Source: Paenactinomyces guangxiensis (GTDB lineage: Bacteria > Bacillota > Bacilli > Thermoactinomycetales > Thermoactinomycetaceae). Taken from it: a DNA stretch of 64,000 nucleotides. The stretch spans positions 384,345 to 448,344 of the forward strand of contig NZ_JAECVR010000001.1 of the NCBI RefSeq assembly GCF_016055185.1, given 5' to 3'. Positions 35,440-43,010 of this stretch are shown here, one piece after another. Within the stretch, counting starts at the first letter, position 1. Each line of letters opens with the position of its first letter. A program made the position numbers and the translations under genes. The notes beneath the pieces were generated by a model, which saw only the letters and a list, made by a program, of their open reading frames with translations, made no database searches and was not told the origin of the DNA.

Positions 35440-36162
35440 TTAATTTTTGTCCCATTCTACAGTAAATGGCTCCAATTCCTGAATCAAAGCCATTTGCGAG
35501 TCTTTGTTTCCCGCGGCAATCCACCAGTGGCACTGTTGCGGCTTATTTTCCAGAAGAACCCTCCAATCCTGATCATAAAAGCGATAGTTCGTCCAAAAAT
35601 CAGACTGTTCATACGTAGGGGGCTCTTCTTTAAATAACCGACGCAATCGTGCCAACTTCTGCCCGGAAACAGAAGGAGAGACACCCTGCATACAATAGGG
35701 GCTGTCGCAAAGAAGCGCATCCCAGGCATAGGTATAAATGAATGTCGACAAACGCTCACAGACATACTCCCCTTTTCCCTCCCAGTAATCGTGCATGATC
35801 ACAGGAGGATCCTCCGAAGCGTTCAATAATATCGCCCATGAACAGCAATCCTGATTTTCCACAAAAAAATTGATCGCTTCATTCCCCGGTTTCTTTTTGG
35901 GAACCCCTTGAATTTCCAACTCTACTGCATCCAAATGAACAGGCGGCTCTAACCGCTCAAGTGGATGGAGAAAATCCTGGTTGCGCAATCCGTACCATTC
36001 CACGATCCCTTCAACCGAATACAGCTCCCGCAATGCCTCGGGAAGACGTCTCCCAAACTGTTTCTCTTTCTCTTCAAACAACCCGGCTTGCTTTTCTGAA
36101 AATATTGGCAGTACGTTCATGAGTTTCAGCGCTTTCTCATGATAGACCAGATGTTTCATCAC
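35440..36162 (-). CDS. SMI1/KNR4 (SUKH) family protein
   Basis: 240 residues. The SUKH pattern is visible: E-x-Q-FGRRLPEALRELYSVEGIVEWYG near residues 33-58, followed by aromatic-rich FFVENQDCCSWAILLNASEDPPVIMHDYWEGKGEYV. SUKH proteins are typically immunity proteins against polymorphic nuclease toxins, though solitary cellular members are common. There is no adjacent toxin gene; the nearest toxin-like gene is 23 kb away. It starts at ATG GTG-side of a divergent gap and ends at a long terminator. Confidence 0.75.
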   Translation of the reverse strand: MMKHLVYHEKALKLMNVLPIFSEKQAGLFEEKEKQFGRRLPEALRELYSVEGIVEWYGLRNQDFLHPLERLEPPVHLDAVELEIQGVPKKKPGNEAINFFVENQDCCSWAILLNASEDPPVIMHDYWEGKGEYVCERLSTFIYTYAWDALLCDSPYCMQGVSPSVSGQKLARLRRLFKEEPPTYEQSDFWTNYRFYDQDWRVLLENKPQQCHWWIAAGNKDSQMALIQELEPFTVEWDKN

Positions 36163-36221
36163 CGTTACCGTCCTTTTGTTAGAAACTGATCAACCAATAC
36201 CACAGTGATTATTATCAAATG

Positions 36222-36248
36222 ATAAAAAAAGTCCCTGAATCAGGGACT
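36222..36248 (-). terminator. Terminator of the unknown gene at 36280
   Basis: GTCCCTG (36231-36237) pairs with CAGGGAC (36241-36247); on the minus strand seven T follow. It lies just beyond the stop at 36280. Confidence 0.82.
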
Positions 36249-36279
36249 AGAGCCGGAGGCTTTGTGCTTCTCCCGCCTG

Positions 36280-36798
36280 CTACATGCGGTTGAGGTCATA
36301 AGCAGAACAGCCCGAGAGATTAAAGTCAACATCTCTGCCCACTTCTGAGACCTGCTGCCAAAATTCGGCTACACAGGCCAAGGGATGAGAGACTGCATTT
36401 TCGTCAGCCAGGAAATAAGTAGTCTCCTGTCCCGACTCGGGGTTTGCAAAGGTTACATAGAGGACCCGGTAAGAAACCTGCCCCTTTCCTTCGTCGACAA
36501 TATCAAACAGGGCTTCATGACTTATCACCAGGTCTTCCAGTGAATAACGAATCGTCTCCCCTGGTTGTTCTTCCATCGTGGTAAATACAATTTCACATCG
36601 ATTGGTTTGTTCATCGAATTGTATTGTCCGGGCGTGACCGTACAGATGCAACTCTTCCTTTTCCAGATCAATGGTACCCAGCAGAACTGCATCACTTTGT
36701 TTTAGCAAATCATTTATGAGGCGATCAAGATCAGAGGCAAACATTTCCCTCACAGATTCTTGAAAGTTAACCACACAGCCATGAGAAAATGCATTCAT
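36280..36798 (-). CDS. Conserved-looking hypothetical protein, 172 residues
   Basis: I do not recognise the family. The sequence (MNAFSHGCVVNFQESVREMFASDLDRLINDLLKQSDAVLLGTIDL...) reads as an alpha/beta soluble protein with four Cys residues and a Cys near the end (NLSGCSAYDLNRM). The chosen start has AAGGAG eight bases upstream; the longer frame to 36831 has none. It is co-directional with the acyl-CoA synthetase gene 60 bases upstream and may be co-transcribed with it. Confidence 0.65.
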   Translation of the reverse strand: MNAFSHGCVVNFQESVREMFASDLDRLINDLLKQSDAVLLGTIDLEKEELHLYGHARTIQFDEQTNRCEIVFTTMEEQPGETIRYSLEDLVISHEALFDIVDEGKGQVSYRVLYVTFANPESGQETTYFLADENAVSHPLACVAEFWQQVSEVGRDVDFNLSGCSAYDLNRM

Positions 36799-36858
36799 TT
36801 GATAAACTCCTTTATCAGATGCAAGTCGCATCCATTATATCGAAGGAATGGTACTGGT

Positions 36859-38421
36859 TCAAGATGATTCCAGCTTTCGTCTTTTTTCCAGTTCCCGCAG
36901 TTCAATCCGGCGAATTTTTCCACTTGTCGTTTTGGGCAGCGTTTCAACAAACTCAATTTCACGCGGGTACTTGTAAGGGGCGGTAACCGTTTTAACATGA
37001 TTCTGCAATTCTTGAATTAGTTCTTCCGATGCAGAAGACATCTCTTTTAATACGATAAAAGCCTTTACAATCGAACCACGGACAGGATCAGGGCTTGCCA
37101 CGACCGCACATTCTTTCACTTGAGGATGTTTCACCAGGGCATCTTCCACTTCAAAGGGCCCAATCGTGTAACCTGAACTGATAATGATGTCATCAGAACG
37201 CCCTTCAAACCAGAAATATCCATCTTCATCTTTGCGGGCCCGATCCCCGGTCAGATACCATTCTCCCCGAAAGGACGCTTCAGTCCTATCCGTATCCCGG
37301 AAATATCCTTTAAACAGGGCCGGTGAAGAACGATGAACAGCAATATGCCCCACCTGCCCAACCGGTACTTCCCGGCCATTGTCATCAACGATGGACACTC
37401 GGTTGCCGGGAGTCGGCTTGCCCATGGAACCGATTTTTGCTTCCATATCTTTTACGGTGGCAATCAGCAAAGTGTTTTCCGTCTGCCCATAACCGTCTCT
37501 CACTTCTACATCGAAATATTTATTAAAAGTATCAATCACCTCTCGATTGAGAGGCTCGCCAGCACTGACTGCACTTCGCAGATGGGATAGGTCAAAGCGA
37601 TCCAAGCGGTCTGTTTTCGCCATCATCCGATATTCTGTCGGTGTGCAGCAAAGCACATTAATTTGTTGTTCTTGCAGGAGGGATAAGTATTTTTCAGGAT
37701 CAAAGGAACCATAATATACGAAAGCAGTTGCCCCTGCCCCCAGAGTAGACATAAAAGGACTCCAAATCCACTTTGCCCAACCGGGACCTGCTGTCGCCCA
37801 CACTGTATCACCTTGGCGGATATCCAACCAGGGTTCTGTAGTGGTCTGCTGGTGAGCGATTGCCCAACTGTGGTGATGAATCACACCCTTCGGACCGCCG
37901 GTTGTTCCCGAAGTATAGGAGATAAAAGCCATATCGTCACTGCAGGTGAGCGGCAACTCCGTTGTTTGTAATCCCTTTACTTCCTCTAATGGAACCCAGT
38001 TTTGATCTGCCCGTCCACGAACAAAGCGATGGGTGACATGGCTTAGGCCGGCAAGTGCTTCATTGACCCGGTCTGTCAGTGTTTCATCAGCAATGATTGC
38101 TCTCACCCTGGCATGTTCAACCCGATAGGCTATATCTGTCGGCCGCAGCATTTCAGACCCTGGCAACAGGACCAATCCTGCTTTCAGGCAAGCAAGATAC
38201 GAAATATAGCTTTCGGGAATCCGCGGCAACAAAATCATGATGCGGTCTCCCTGGCGAAGCCCTTGTTCAATAAAACCCTTCGCCATATCATCAGATTTTT
38301 CCCTCAATTCTGCATATGTAATTTCCAGTTGATCCCCTGTTTGATTCATCCAGCGAATCGCCACGTTACCTGAAGAGGCATGGCGGTCCACATCTTGGCT
38401 TATATTATAATAGTCAGTCAT
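36859..38421 (-). CDS. AMP-forming acyl-CoA synthetase
   Basis: A 520-residue ANL-superfamily adenylating enzyme that activates a carboxylic acid to its acyl-CoA. Core motifs: the P-loop FISYTSGTTGGPKGVIHHH, DGYGQTENTL, LTGDRARKDEDGYFWFEGRSDDIIISSGYTIGP and the catalytic C-terminal Lys in PKTTSGKIRR. Overall layout fits medium-chain acyl-CoA synthetases (YtcI/ACSM-like). The frame opens at 38529, but AGGAGGG seven bases before ATG 38421 is decisive. Substrate unknown; acetate to medium-chain acids all possible. Confidence 0.88.
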   Translation of the reverse strand: MTDYYNISQDVDRHASSGNVAIRWMNQTGDQLEITYAELREKSDDMAKGFIEQGLRQGDRIMILLPRIPESYISYLACLKAGLVLLPGSEMLRPTDIAYRVEHARVRAIIADETLTDRVNEALAGLSHVTHRFVRGRADQNWVPLEEVKGLQTTELPLTCSDDMAFISYTSGTTGGPKGVIHHHSWAIAHQQTTTEPWLDIRQGDTVWATAGPGWAKWIWSPFMSTLGAGATAFVYYGSFDPEKYLSLLQEQQINVLCCTPTEYRMMAKTDRLDRFDLSHLRSAVSAGEPLNREVIDTFNKYFDVEVRDGYGQTENTLLIATVKDMEAKIGSMGKPTPGNRVSIVDDNGREVPVGQVGHIAVHRSSPALFKGYFRDTDRTEASFRGEWYLTGDRARKDEDGYFWFEGRSDDIIISSGYTIGPFEVEDALVKHPQVKECAVVASPDPVRGSIVKAFIVLKEMSSASEELIQELQNHVKTVTAPYKYPREIEFVETLPKTTSGKIRRIELRELEKRRKLESS

Positions 38422-38493
38422 AACAACCCTCCTAATTATGATTATATAAATATTTCTTGAAGCGGTTTTAGATTTCCTGTTTAAACTGAATAG

Positions 38494-38516
38494 AGCAGTG
38501 GCAAAATGCCACTGCT
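38494..38516. terminator. Perfect hairpin downstream of the SASP gene
   Basis: AGCAGTGGCA and TGCCACTGCT form a ten-base stem around AAA. It lies about 25 bases beyond the SASP stop on the minus strand; the trailing bases are not T-rich on that side (TTAAAATTT on the other). Confidence 0.55.
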
Positions 38517-38541
38517 TAAAATTTACCATTTTATCCAGTTT

Positions 38542-38781
38542 TTATGCTTGCGGGAAAGCACCACCAGCTAATTGAGATTGAGCGGTTGCAACGAGACGTT
38601 TGGTGATCTCACCACCAACAGACCCGTTTGCACGGGAGGTGGTATCAGGACCAAGGTTTACACCAAACTCCTGAGCGATCTCAAACTTCAGTTGATCAAT
38701 CGCTTGAGCGGACCCCGGAACCAGCAATTGGTTTCTATTACGATTGCGGTCACCGAATGCTTGTTGTTGTTGTTGTGGCAT
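38542..38781 (-). CDS. Alpha/beta-type small acid-soluble spore protein
   Basis: A 79-residue SASP that coats and protects spore DNA. The family core is complete: [50 protein letters not shown], with the germination-protease site in [10 protein letters not shown] Gln-rich N-terminus ([17 protein letters not shown]) is typical. AAGGAGGTGAATAAC gives a textbook ribosome site; the longer frame to 38880 is discarded. Divergent from cotJA. Confidence 0.95.
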   Translation of the reverse strand: MPQQQQQAFGDRNRNRNQLLVPGSAQAIDQLKFEIAQEFGVNLGPDTTSRANGSVGGEITKRLVATAQSQLAGGAFPQA

Positions 38782-38970
38782 GTTATTCACCTCCTTGCTG
38801 TTGGTATTCTTATCATGTGTGTTTCTCTTATTAAAATTCGTAGGAAATAATGGATAAACTGGGGCTTCTTTTTTATCCATGAGTCATATACACATCTTTG
38901 GCACATATAGTGATGTAAAAAGACATAGTGAAAGCCTGTCGTAATGTTATCTTTTTCAGAAAGGGATGAA

Positions 38971-39213
38971 ATGATGAGTAAAACAGGGAAAATACCCAAT
39001 CCATACGTGCATCAAACCAGAGTATGGCATCCCTACGTCAGCCCGAACGATCCCTGTCCCCCTCAAAGAACCAAAACATACATCGTTCCACCCAGTGAGT
39101 ACTTAGGTTTTCAGCCACCCAATCTTCCTCAATTCTCTCCAAGTGAAGCACTCCGCCGTGGTACCCTGTGGCCGATTCTCTACAGCCCTTACAAAGGAAA
39201 AGGTGAACGCTAA
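38971..39213 (+). CDS. cotJA: Spore coat-associated protein CotJA
   Basis: An 80-residue Pro/Tyr-rich protein. VWHPYVSPNDPCPP and IVPPSEYLGFQPPNLPQFSPSEALRRGTLWPILYSPY are typical of CotJA, including the LRRGTLWP motif. Two adjacent ATGs (38971 and 38974) lie behind AAAGGGATGAA; either may start. Its TAA overlaps the first base of cotJB (TAATG). First gene of the cotJABC operon, expected under mother-cell SigE; a plausible but imperfect SigE promoter lies near 38900-38925. Confidence 0.88.
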   Translation: MMSKTGKIPNPYVHQTRVWHPYVSPNDPCPPQRTKTYIVPPSEYLGFQPPNLPQFSPSEALRRGTLWPILYSPYKGKGER

Positions 39214-39467
39214 TGGATCGGGTTCATCAGCTTCAACTACTTAAACAGTTACAGGAAGTCGATTTTGTGTTAGTTGAGCTCAATTTATATCTCGACACTC
39301 ACCCGGACGACTTGCAAGCGTTACAGCAATTCAACTGGTATGTACAACAGAGCAAAGAAATTCGCAAAACATACGAGTCCCAATACGGACCCCTTCTCGG
39401 CTTTGGATACAGTTTTAACCAGTATCCAAATGGATGGGATGAAGGCCCCTGGCCGTGGGAAGTATAA
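39213..39467 (+). CDS. cotJB: Spore coat protein CotJB
   Basis: 84 residues: LLKQLQEVDFVLVELNLYLDTHPDDLQALQQFNWY and the ending GFGYSFNQYPNGWDEGPWPWEV are diagnostic for CotJB. It overlaps cotJA by one base and is followed 17 bases later by cotJC. In Bacillus, CotJ proteins are assembled in the inner coat. Confidence 0.92.
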   Translation: MDRVHQLQLLKQLQEVDFVLVELNLYLDTHPDDLQALQQFNWYVQQSKEIRKTYESQYGPLLGFGYSFNQYPNGWDEGPWPWEV

Positions 39468-39484
39468 AGGAGTGAAAAAATCAA

Positions 39485-40054
39485 GTGTGGATTTATGAAA
39501 AGAAACTTCAATATCCTGTTCGGGTCAGTATGTGCAATCCCAGAATGGCTAAATTTCTCATCGAGCAATACGGGGGTGCCGACGGGGAGTTGGCTGCGGC
39601 CCTCAGATATTTAAACCAGCGGTATACACTGCCGGATAAAGTTAAAGGGCTCCTGACAGACATTGGGACCGAGGAATTTGCCCATTTGGAAATGATTGCT
39701 ACTATGGTTTACAAATTAACCAAAGATGCCTCTCCTGAGGAGTTGAAAGCAGCCGGATTGGGGGCTCATTATGCCAACCACGACAAAGCCCTTTTTTATG
39801 AGAATGCGGCGGGTGTGCCCTGGACTGCAAGTTATATTCAAGCAAAAGGAGATCCCATAGCTGACCTTTATGAAGATATCGCTGCGGAGGAAAAAGCACG
39901 GGCCACCTATCAGTGGTTAATTGATATGTCGGATGATCCCGATCTTAATGACGGACTGAAGTTTTTGCGGGAAAGGGAAGTGGTGCATTCACAACGGTTC
40001 CGTGAAGCGGTTGAAATCTTAAAAGACTACAGAGACCAAAAGAGGTTTTTCTAG
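39485..40054 (+). CDS. cotJC: Spore coat protein CotJC (manganese catalase-like)
   Basis: A 189-residue ferritin-like protein of the manganese catalase family. Two Glu/His sets of the dimanganese site are visible: ADGELAAALRYL, GTEEFAHLEMIATM, then DIAAEEKARATYQWLI and REREVVHSQRFREAVE. GTG start with AAGGAGTG upstream. It is shorter than full manganese catalases (about 280-300 residues), as CotJC is. Probably protects the coat from peroxide. Ends the operon before a large hairpin. Confidence 0.92.
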   Translation: MWIYEKKLQYPVRVSMCNPRMAKFLIEQYGGADGELAAALRYLNQRYTLPDKVKGLLTDIGTEEFAHLEMIATMVYKLTKDASPEELKAAGLGAHYANHDKALFYENAAGVPWTASYIQAKGDPIADLYEDIAAEEKARATYQWLIDMSDDPDLNDGLKFLREREVVHSQRFREAVEILKDYRDQKRFF

Positions 40055-40073
40055 ACAGAAAATAACCCCATAA

Positions 40074-40111
40074 ACAAGCCCGGCAGTCTGGCTATGAGAC
40101 TCCGGGCTTGT
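40074..40111 (+). terminator. Hairpin after cotJC
   Basis: ACAAGCCCGG (40074-40083) pairs perfectly with CCGGGCTTGT (40102-40111); an inner AGTCT/AGACT helix extends it. The 3' side lacks a clear T-run, so termination may be partial. Confidence 0.65.
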
Positions 40112-40179
40112 CAGGTTTGCGGCTGCACTTTCCTTACCTTTTTTATCTATTCAATTATTTTCATGTTTATCTTTCTTTT

Positions 40180-40347
40180 TTAACTCCGCCTTATTTTTGA
40201 TTTCAGTTCCCGATGCATTTTTTGCAATTGCTTTAGTTCTTCATGCAAGTCATACTGGGCTAAGAACTCATGCCGTTCTTTGGCCAGCAGATACTCTTGA
40301 TGTACGGAATAGAGACGCTCTTCCACTGCTTTTAATTGTTCTAACAT
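40180..40347 (-). CDS. Small coiled-coil protein (55 residues)
   Basis: Frame MLEQLKAVEERLYSVHQEY...KSKIRRS, strongly helical with heptad-like Leu spacing. GAGGTG lies seven bases before the ATG (ribosome site CCTTTAA spacing). No family recognised. It converges on cotJC and is near two further small helical genes, so a sporulation role is possible but unproven. Confidence 0.6.
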   Translation of the reverse strand: MLEQLKAVEERLYSVHQEYLLAKERHEFLAQYDLHEELKQLQKMHRELKSKIRRS

Positions 40348-40588
40348 TTAAAGGCACCTCAATTCTATTCTTTTAATCAAGAACAAAAGCACGGACTGAA
40401 ATTTACTTACCCCATTTTCAAATAATCAAAACCAAAAAAGTCGCCGAATGTTCAAAAATTATTCACACTACAATATTGGAGACCGGTTTCTTCCCTGAAA
40501 AGAGTGCATTCATTCCGGAAAAGTGCAAAAATAGGGGCAGGAAGCAAGAAAACGACAAAAAACAGAGAGAAAACCGTTCCCGCCGTCA

Positions 40589-40616
40589 TTGACCTTACTC
40601 AAATATTTGGTAGAAT
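40589..40616 (+). promoter_or_regulatory. SigA-type promoter of the small-gene pair
   Basis: TTGACC (40589-40594), a 16-base spacer and TAGAAT (40611-40616), about 70 bases before the GTG at 40684. The remaining gap between 40348 and 40588 holds nothing recognisable. Confidence 0.55.
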
Positions 40617-40683
40617 AATAATCTCCTCTATTATTTACGTTAACCTTCAGCATAACAATCCAGCTTGAAAGGAGTTTTTTTCC

Positions 40684-40839
40684 GTGTCCGTGAATCCTCA
40701 TTATATGCCTTCTTTTCTTGAGGAATTCCGCTCCATAAAACTTGAGATGATGATTCGGGACCTTCAAAAGCTGAGCCCTGATGAGTTACAACGGATCAAG
40801 ACAGAAATTGAACAATTATTGCATTATGATGAAGAGTAG
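40684..40839 (+). CDS. Small helical protein (51 residues)
   Basis: Frame MSVNPHYMPSFLEEFRSIKL...LLHYDEE, starting at GTG with GAAAGGAG nine bases upstream. The LSPDELQRIKTEIEQLL end resembles the LSPEQRKTLRLFLESL end of the next gene 12 bases downstream, so the two may be distant paralogues in one operon. Function unknown. Confidence 0.65.
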   Translation: MSVNPHYMPSFLEEFRSIKLEMMIRDLQKLSPDELQRIKTEIEQLLHYDEE

Positions 40840-40851
40840 GATGAATTCAAT

Positions 40852-41070
40852 ATGAATCAACCAACGGAAAAACTCTTGATTGAGACTTATAAACATATTA
40901 ATGAGTCTCGCAATTTACTTGAGCAGTTAATCAATCAGATGGGCCAACAGCAACAGTTCATCCATCAATTGCCCGAGGATATACAGCATTTAGTTGATGT
41001 GGCCCTGGAACTGTCTCCCGAACAACGGAAAACACTGCGATTATTTCTGGAATCACTAAAACATGAATAA
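40852..41070 (+). CDS. Small helical protein (72 residues)
   Basis: MNQPTEKLLIETYKHINESRNLLEQLINQMGQQQQFIHQLPEDIQHLVDVALELSPEQRKTLRLFLESLKHE is split here only for description: two helices joined by a Gln-rich turn. An AGGATG ribosome site overlaps the end of the previous gene. A terminator begins at its stop codon. No known family; paired with the 51-residue gene. Confidence 0.65.
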   Translation: MNQPTEKLLIETYKHINESRNLLEQLINQMGQQQQFIHQLPEDIQHLVDVALELSPEQRKTLRLFLESLKHE

Positions 41071-41113
41071 AAACCCAGCTTTGATCCTTCATCCGGACAA
41101 GCTGGGTTTTTCT
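41070..41113. terminator. Terminator of the small-gene pair
   Basis: AAAACCCAGCTT (about 41071-41082) pairs with AAGCTGGGTTTT (41099-41110), followed by TCT. It lies between convergent genes and can work for both strands. Confidence 0.82.
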
Positions 41114-41119
41114 GTAGGG

Positions 41120-41653
41120 CTATTTGTCATTTTTCTCTTGGTAATGTTGGGCAATTTTCCGGGAAAGAACCGACGTGCGAAAACAGCGGTACATTTTGGC
41201 GGCATCAACAGCAGCCAAAAGGCAGGTTCCCGGAATAATGCGCTGGTTCGCTTGTATTCTTATGTAATCATGCTGTTTCAGTAAAAATAAAGTTTCCATA
41301 CATTCCGGTTTATCTCCTAAATATTCCTTAAAAAGATGCACCAACTGGTCAATGGTAATCGAACAAATCCCCTTCCCATTCCTCATATCCGGATCGAGCT
41401 GGGGATAAACCAAAAGACCCCATAAAATAACCAGGGCAGCGCGGAGAGATGAATTCCAGTTGCGATGAGGCGGTTCGTTTTCCTTGCCAGACGATCTGAT
41501 TTTGGGAGAGGGCCAGCGAGATGTAAGGAGAGAACTGATCTCTTTCACAGACAATGGACTCAATAAATATTCTCCTTTCACATCAAGTTTAAAGATAAAA
41601 AAACCATTTATACCCAAAAACTCTCTTAATATATGGGTATGGTCAAAAGACAT
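41120..41653 (-). CDS. Hypothetical protein, 177 residues
   Basis: Not recognised. It begins MSFDHTHILREFLGINGFFIFKLD and contains an amphipathic middle with one moderately hydrophobic helix (SLRAALVILWGLLVYPQL). A GGGG stretch lies about ten bases upstream of the ATG. It faces the Myb-like regulator gene divergently across an AT-rich gap (41654-41857). Neither catalytic motif nor signal peptide is visible. Confidence 0.55.
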   Translation of the reverse strand: MSFDHTHILREFLGINGFFIFKLDVKGEYLLSPLSVKEISSLLTSRWPSPKIRSSGKENEPPHRNWNSSLRAALVILWGLLVYPQLDPDMRNGKGICSITIDQLVHLFKEYLGDKPECMETLFLLKQHDYIRIQANQRIIPGTCLLAAVDAAKMYRCFRTSVLSRKIAQHYQEKNDK

Positions 41654-41857
41654 TCATTTCATACCCCAATGTCAGTAAAAAATCCCATTTGTAATTTCGT
41701 TTATACAGTTTTAATTTTTATTGATCAAATTCATACACCCCTTTAAAAATCTTTGAATATTGAAGTTTTTAAAAGAATATAGTGGAAAAGATTATGTCTT
41801 TTCTGTTATATTAATAAGTAAGATTTTTATGGAATAAGGAAGCGAAGGTGGTTGATC

Positions 41858-42694
41858 ATGATAGAAACAAAAAAAGGAAAATATACAGATGAAGAAAATG
41901 AATTAATTATCCAATCTATTAATAAAGGCTTGAAGGAGGGAAAAAAGGAGCGGGAAGTACTCAAAGAATTATCTGAACAGTTAAAAAGGGGATACGCCGG
42001 AATCATGTCCCATGTCCGGAAATTAAGATCAGAATACCCTGATCGTTTCCATTCTCACGAAAATTCAGCAGATGGTTCCAGCCGTTTGAACAGCTGGGAG
42101 GAAGCAGAAGAGGAAATAGTTATTGAAACAGTGAATCAATTTTTGGAAGAAGGAAAATCCCTCTCAGCTGCGATCGCTGAACTGGAGAAAAAATTATCCC
42201 GCACCCAGGGGGCTATTTATCAGCGAATCTATACATTACGCCGAAAACATCCGGAAAAATTTACCCATTTACCGACACAAAGACCCAGACGCCGCCGTAA
42301 ATTCCAGGATTGGCAGGTCCATCGTTCCATGATCCGGCCACTGGAGGAACCTTTTTCCTATCAAGCAGATCCTGAAGAGCTTTCTTCGGCCGCCGAAAAC
42401 CAACTGGCTACTGCATCAGATCATCTGTCAGCCTTCAATAACACATATGCTTCAAACATGTGGTCCGGCGAAAACGAATCCATCACCAGAGAGGAAGCGA
42501 TGATCTTTAAAGCTTTTGAAGAGAGATATGGCCGGCCTAACCCGGACACCCGCGGGAAATTGATTCATTTGATGAGAACATACGGATGCACACGTGTATC
42601 AATTGCCCTGTTCACCCTGTCAGAAGATAAAGCCTTTCCTACGATCATCACTGACTTCCTGGAACAACGCCTGCAAAACCATAAATTTTTTTGA
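41858..42694 (+). CDS. Regulator with two Myb/SANT-like repeats (RsfA-like?)
   Basis: 278 residues. Two tandem helical repeats are clear: YTDEENELIIQSINKGLKEGKKEREVLKELSEQLKRGYAGIMSHVRKLR (about 10-58) and WEEAEEEIVIETVNQFLEEGKSLSAAIAELEKKLSRTQGAIYQRIYTLRRKHP (about 83-135). Each has the (W/Y)-x-x-x-E-(D/E)...R(T/G)...A-x-x-x-R-x-x-x-L pattern of Myb/SANT-type DNA-binding domains such as prespore regulator RsfA. A basic patch (RPRRRRKFQDW) follows. The C-terminal region (FKAFEERYGRPNPDTRGKLIHLMRTYGCTRV) resembles phage/replication-type DnaD-like or sensor domains only weakly. Start ATG 41858 is six bases after AAGGTGG. Confidence 0.68.
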   Translation: MIETKKGKYTDEENELIIQSINKGLKEGKKEREVLKELSEQLKRGYAGIMSHVRKLRSEYPDRFHSHENSADGSSRLNSWEEAEEEIVIETVNQFLEEGKSLSAAIAELEKKLSRTQGAIYQRIYTLRRKHPEKFTHLPTQRPRRRRKFQDWQVHRSMIRPLEEPFSYQADPEELSSAAENQLATASDHLSAFNNTYASNMWSGENESITREEAMIFKAFEERYGRPNPDTRGKLIHLMRTYGCTRVSIALFTLSEDKAFPTIITDFLEQRLQNHKFF

Positions 42695-42699
42695 ATGAA

Positions 42700-42731
42700 A
42701 AAAGCACGAACCGGGAATGGTCCGTGCTTTT
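42700..42731. terminator. Bidirectional terminator between the Myb-like gene and minE
   Basis: AAAAGCACG-ACC (42700-42712) pairs with GGT-CGTGCTTTT (42719-42731). T-runs on both strands. Confidence 0.8.
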
Positions 42732-42999
42732 AAATGGGTTCCTTGAGTTTTACCGGGATGCTTGCATTGATGATGGTTGTTCTTTCTTTTGTCTGGGGAA
42801 TCACTTCAACTTGTCCGACTACATCATAACCGAAATCGTCACATAACTCAATCAGCTTCGCTTGGAACATTTTAATCTTCTTCTCGTCAATATCTGACCG
42901 CTGGTAACTGAGTACCAGTGACAAGCGGTCATCTGCTGTCATTGCCGTCGGTTCGTCTTTGTCTTTCCCAAACATGTTCAGAAACGCCACCCGTTTCAC
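42730..42999 (-). CDS. minE: Cell division topological factor MinE
   Basis: An 89-residue MinE. The N-terminal membrane/MinD-contact part is FLNMFGKDKDEPTAMTADDRLSLVLSYQRSDI and the topological-specificity domain follows (KKIKMFQAKLIELCDDFGYDVVGQVEV). It stimulates the MinD ATPase and drives pole-to-pole oscillation. GTG start with AAAGGA upstream, 11 bases after minD. MinE is absent from Bacillus, which uses DivIVA/MinJ, so its presence is lineage-informative. No minC nearby. Confidence 0.85.
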   Translation of the reverse strand: MKRVAFLNMFGKDKDEPTAMTADDRLSLVLSYQRSDIDEKKIKMFQAKLIELCDDFGYDVVGQVEVIPQTKERTTIINASIPVKLKEPI

Positions 43000-43010
43000 C
43001 CCTGTATCCT

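Noticed and set aside
40510-40767. 85-codon minus-strand frame
   Set aside because: It overlaps a good promoter and the start of a small gene with a strong ribosome site on the plus strand, and has no ribosome site itself.
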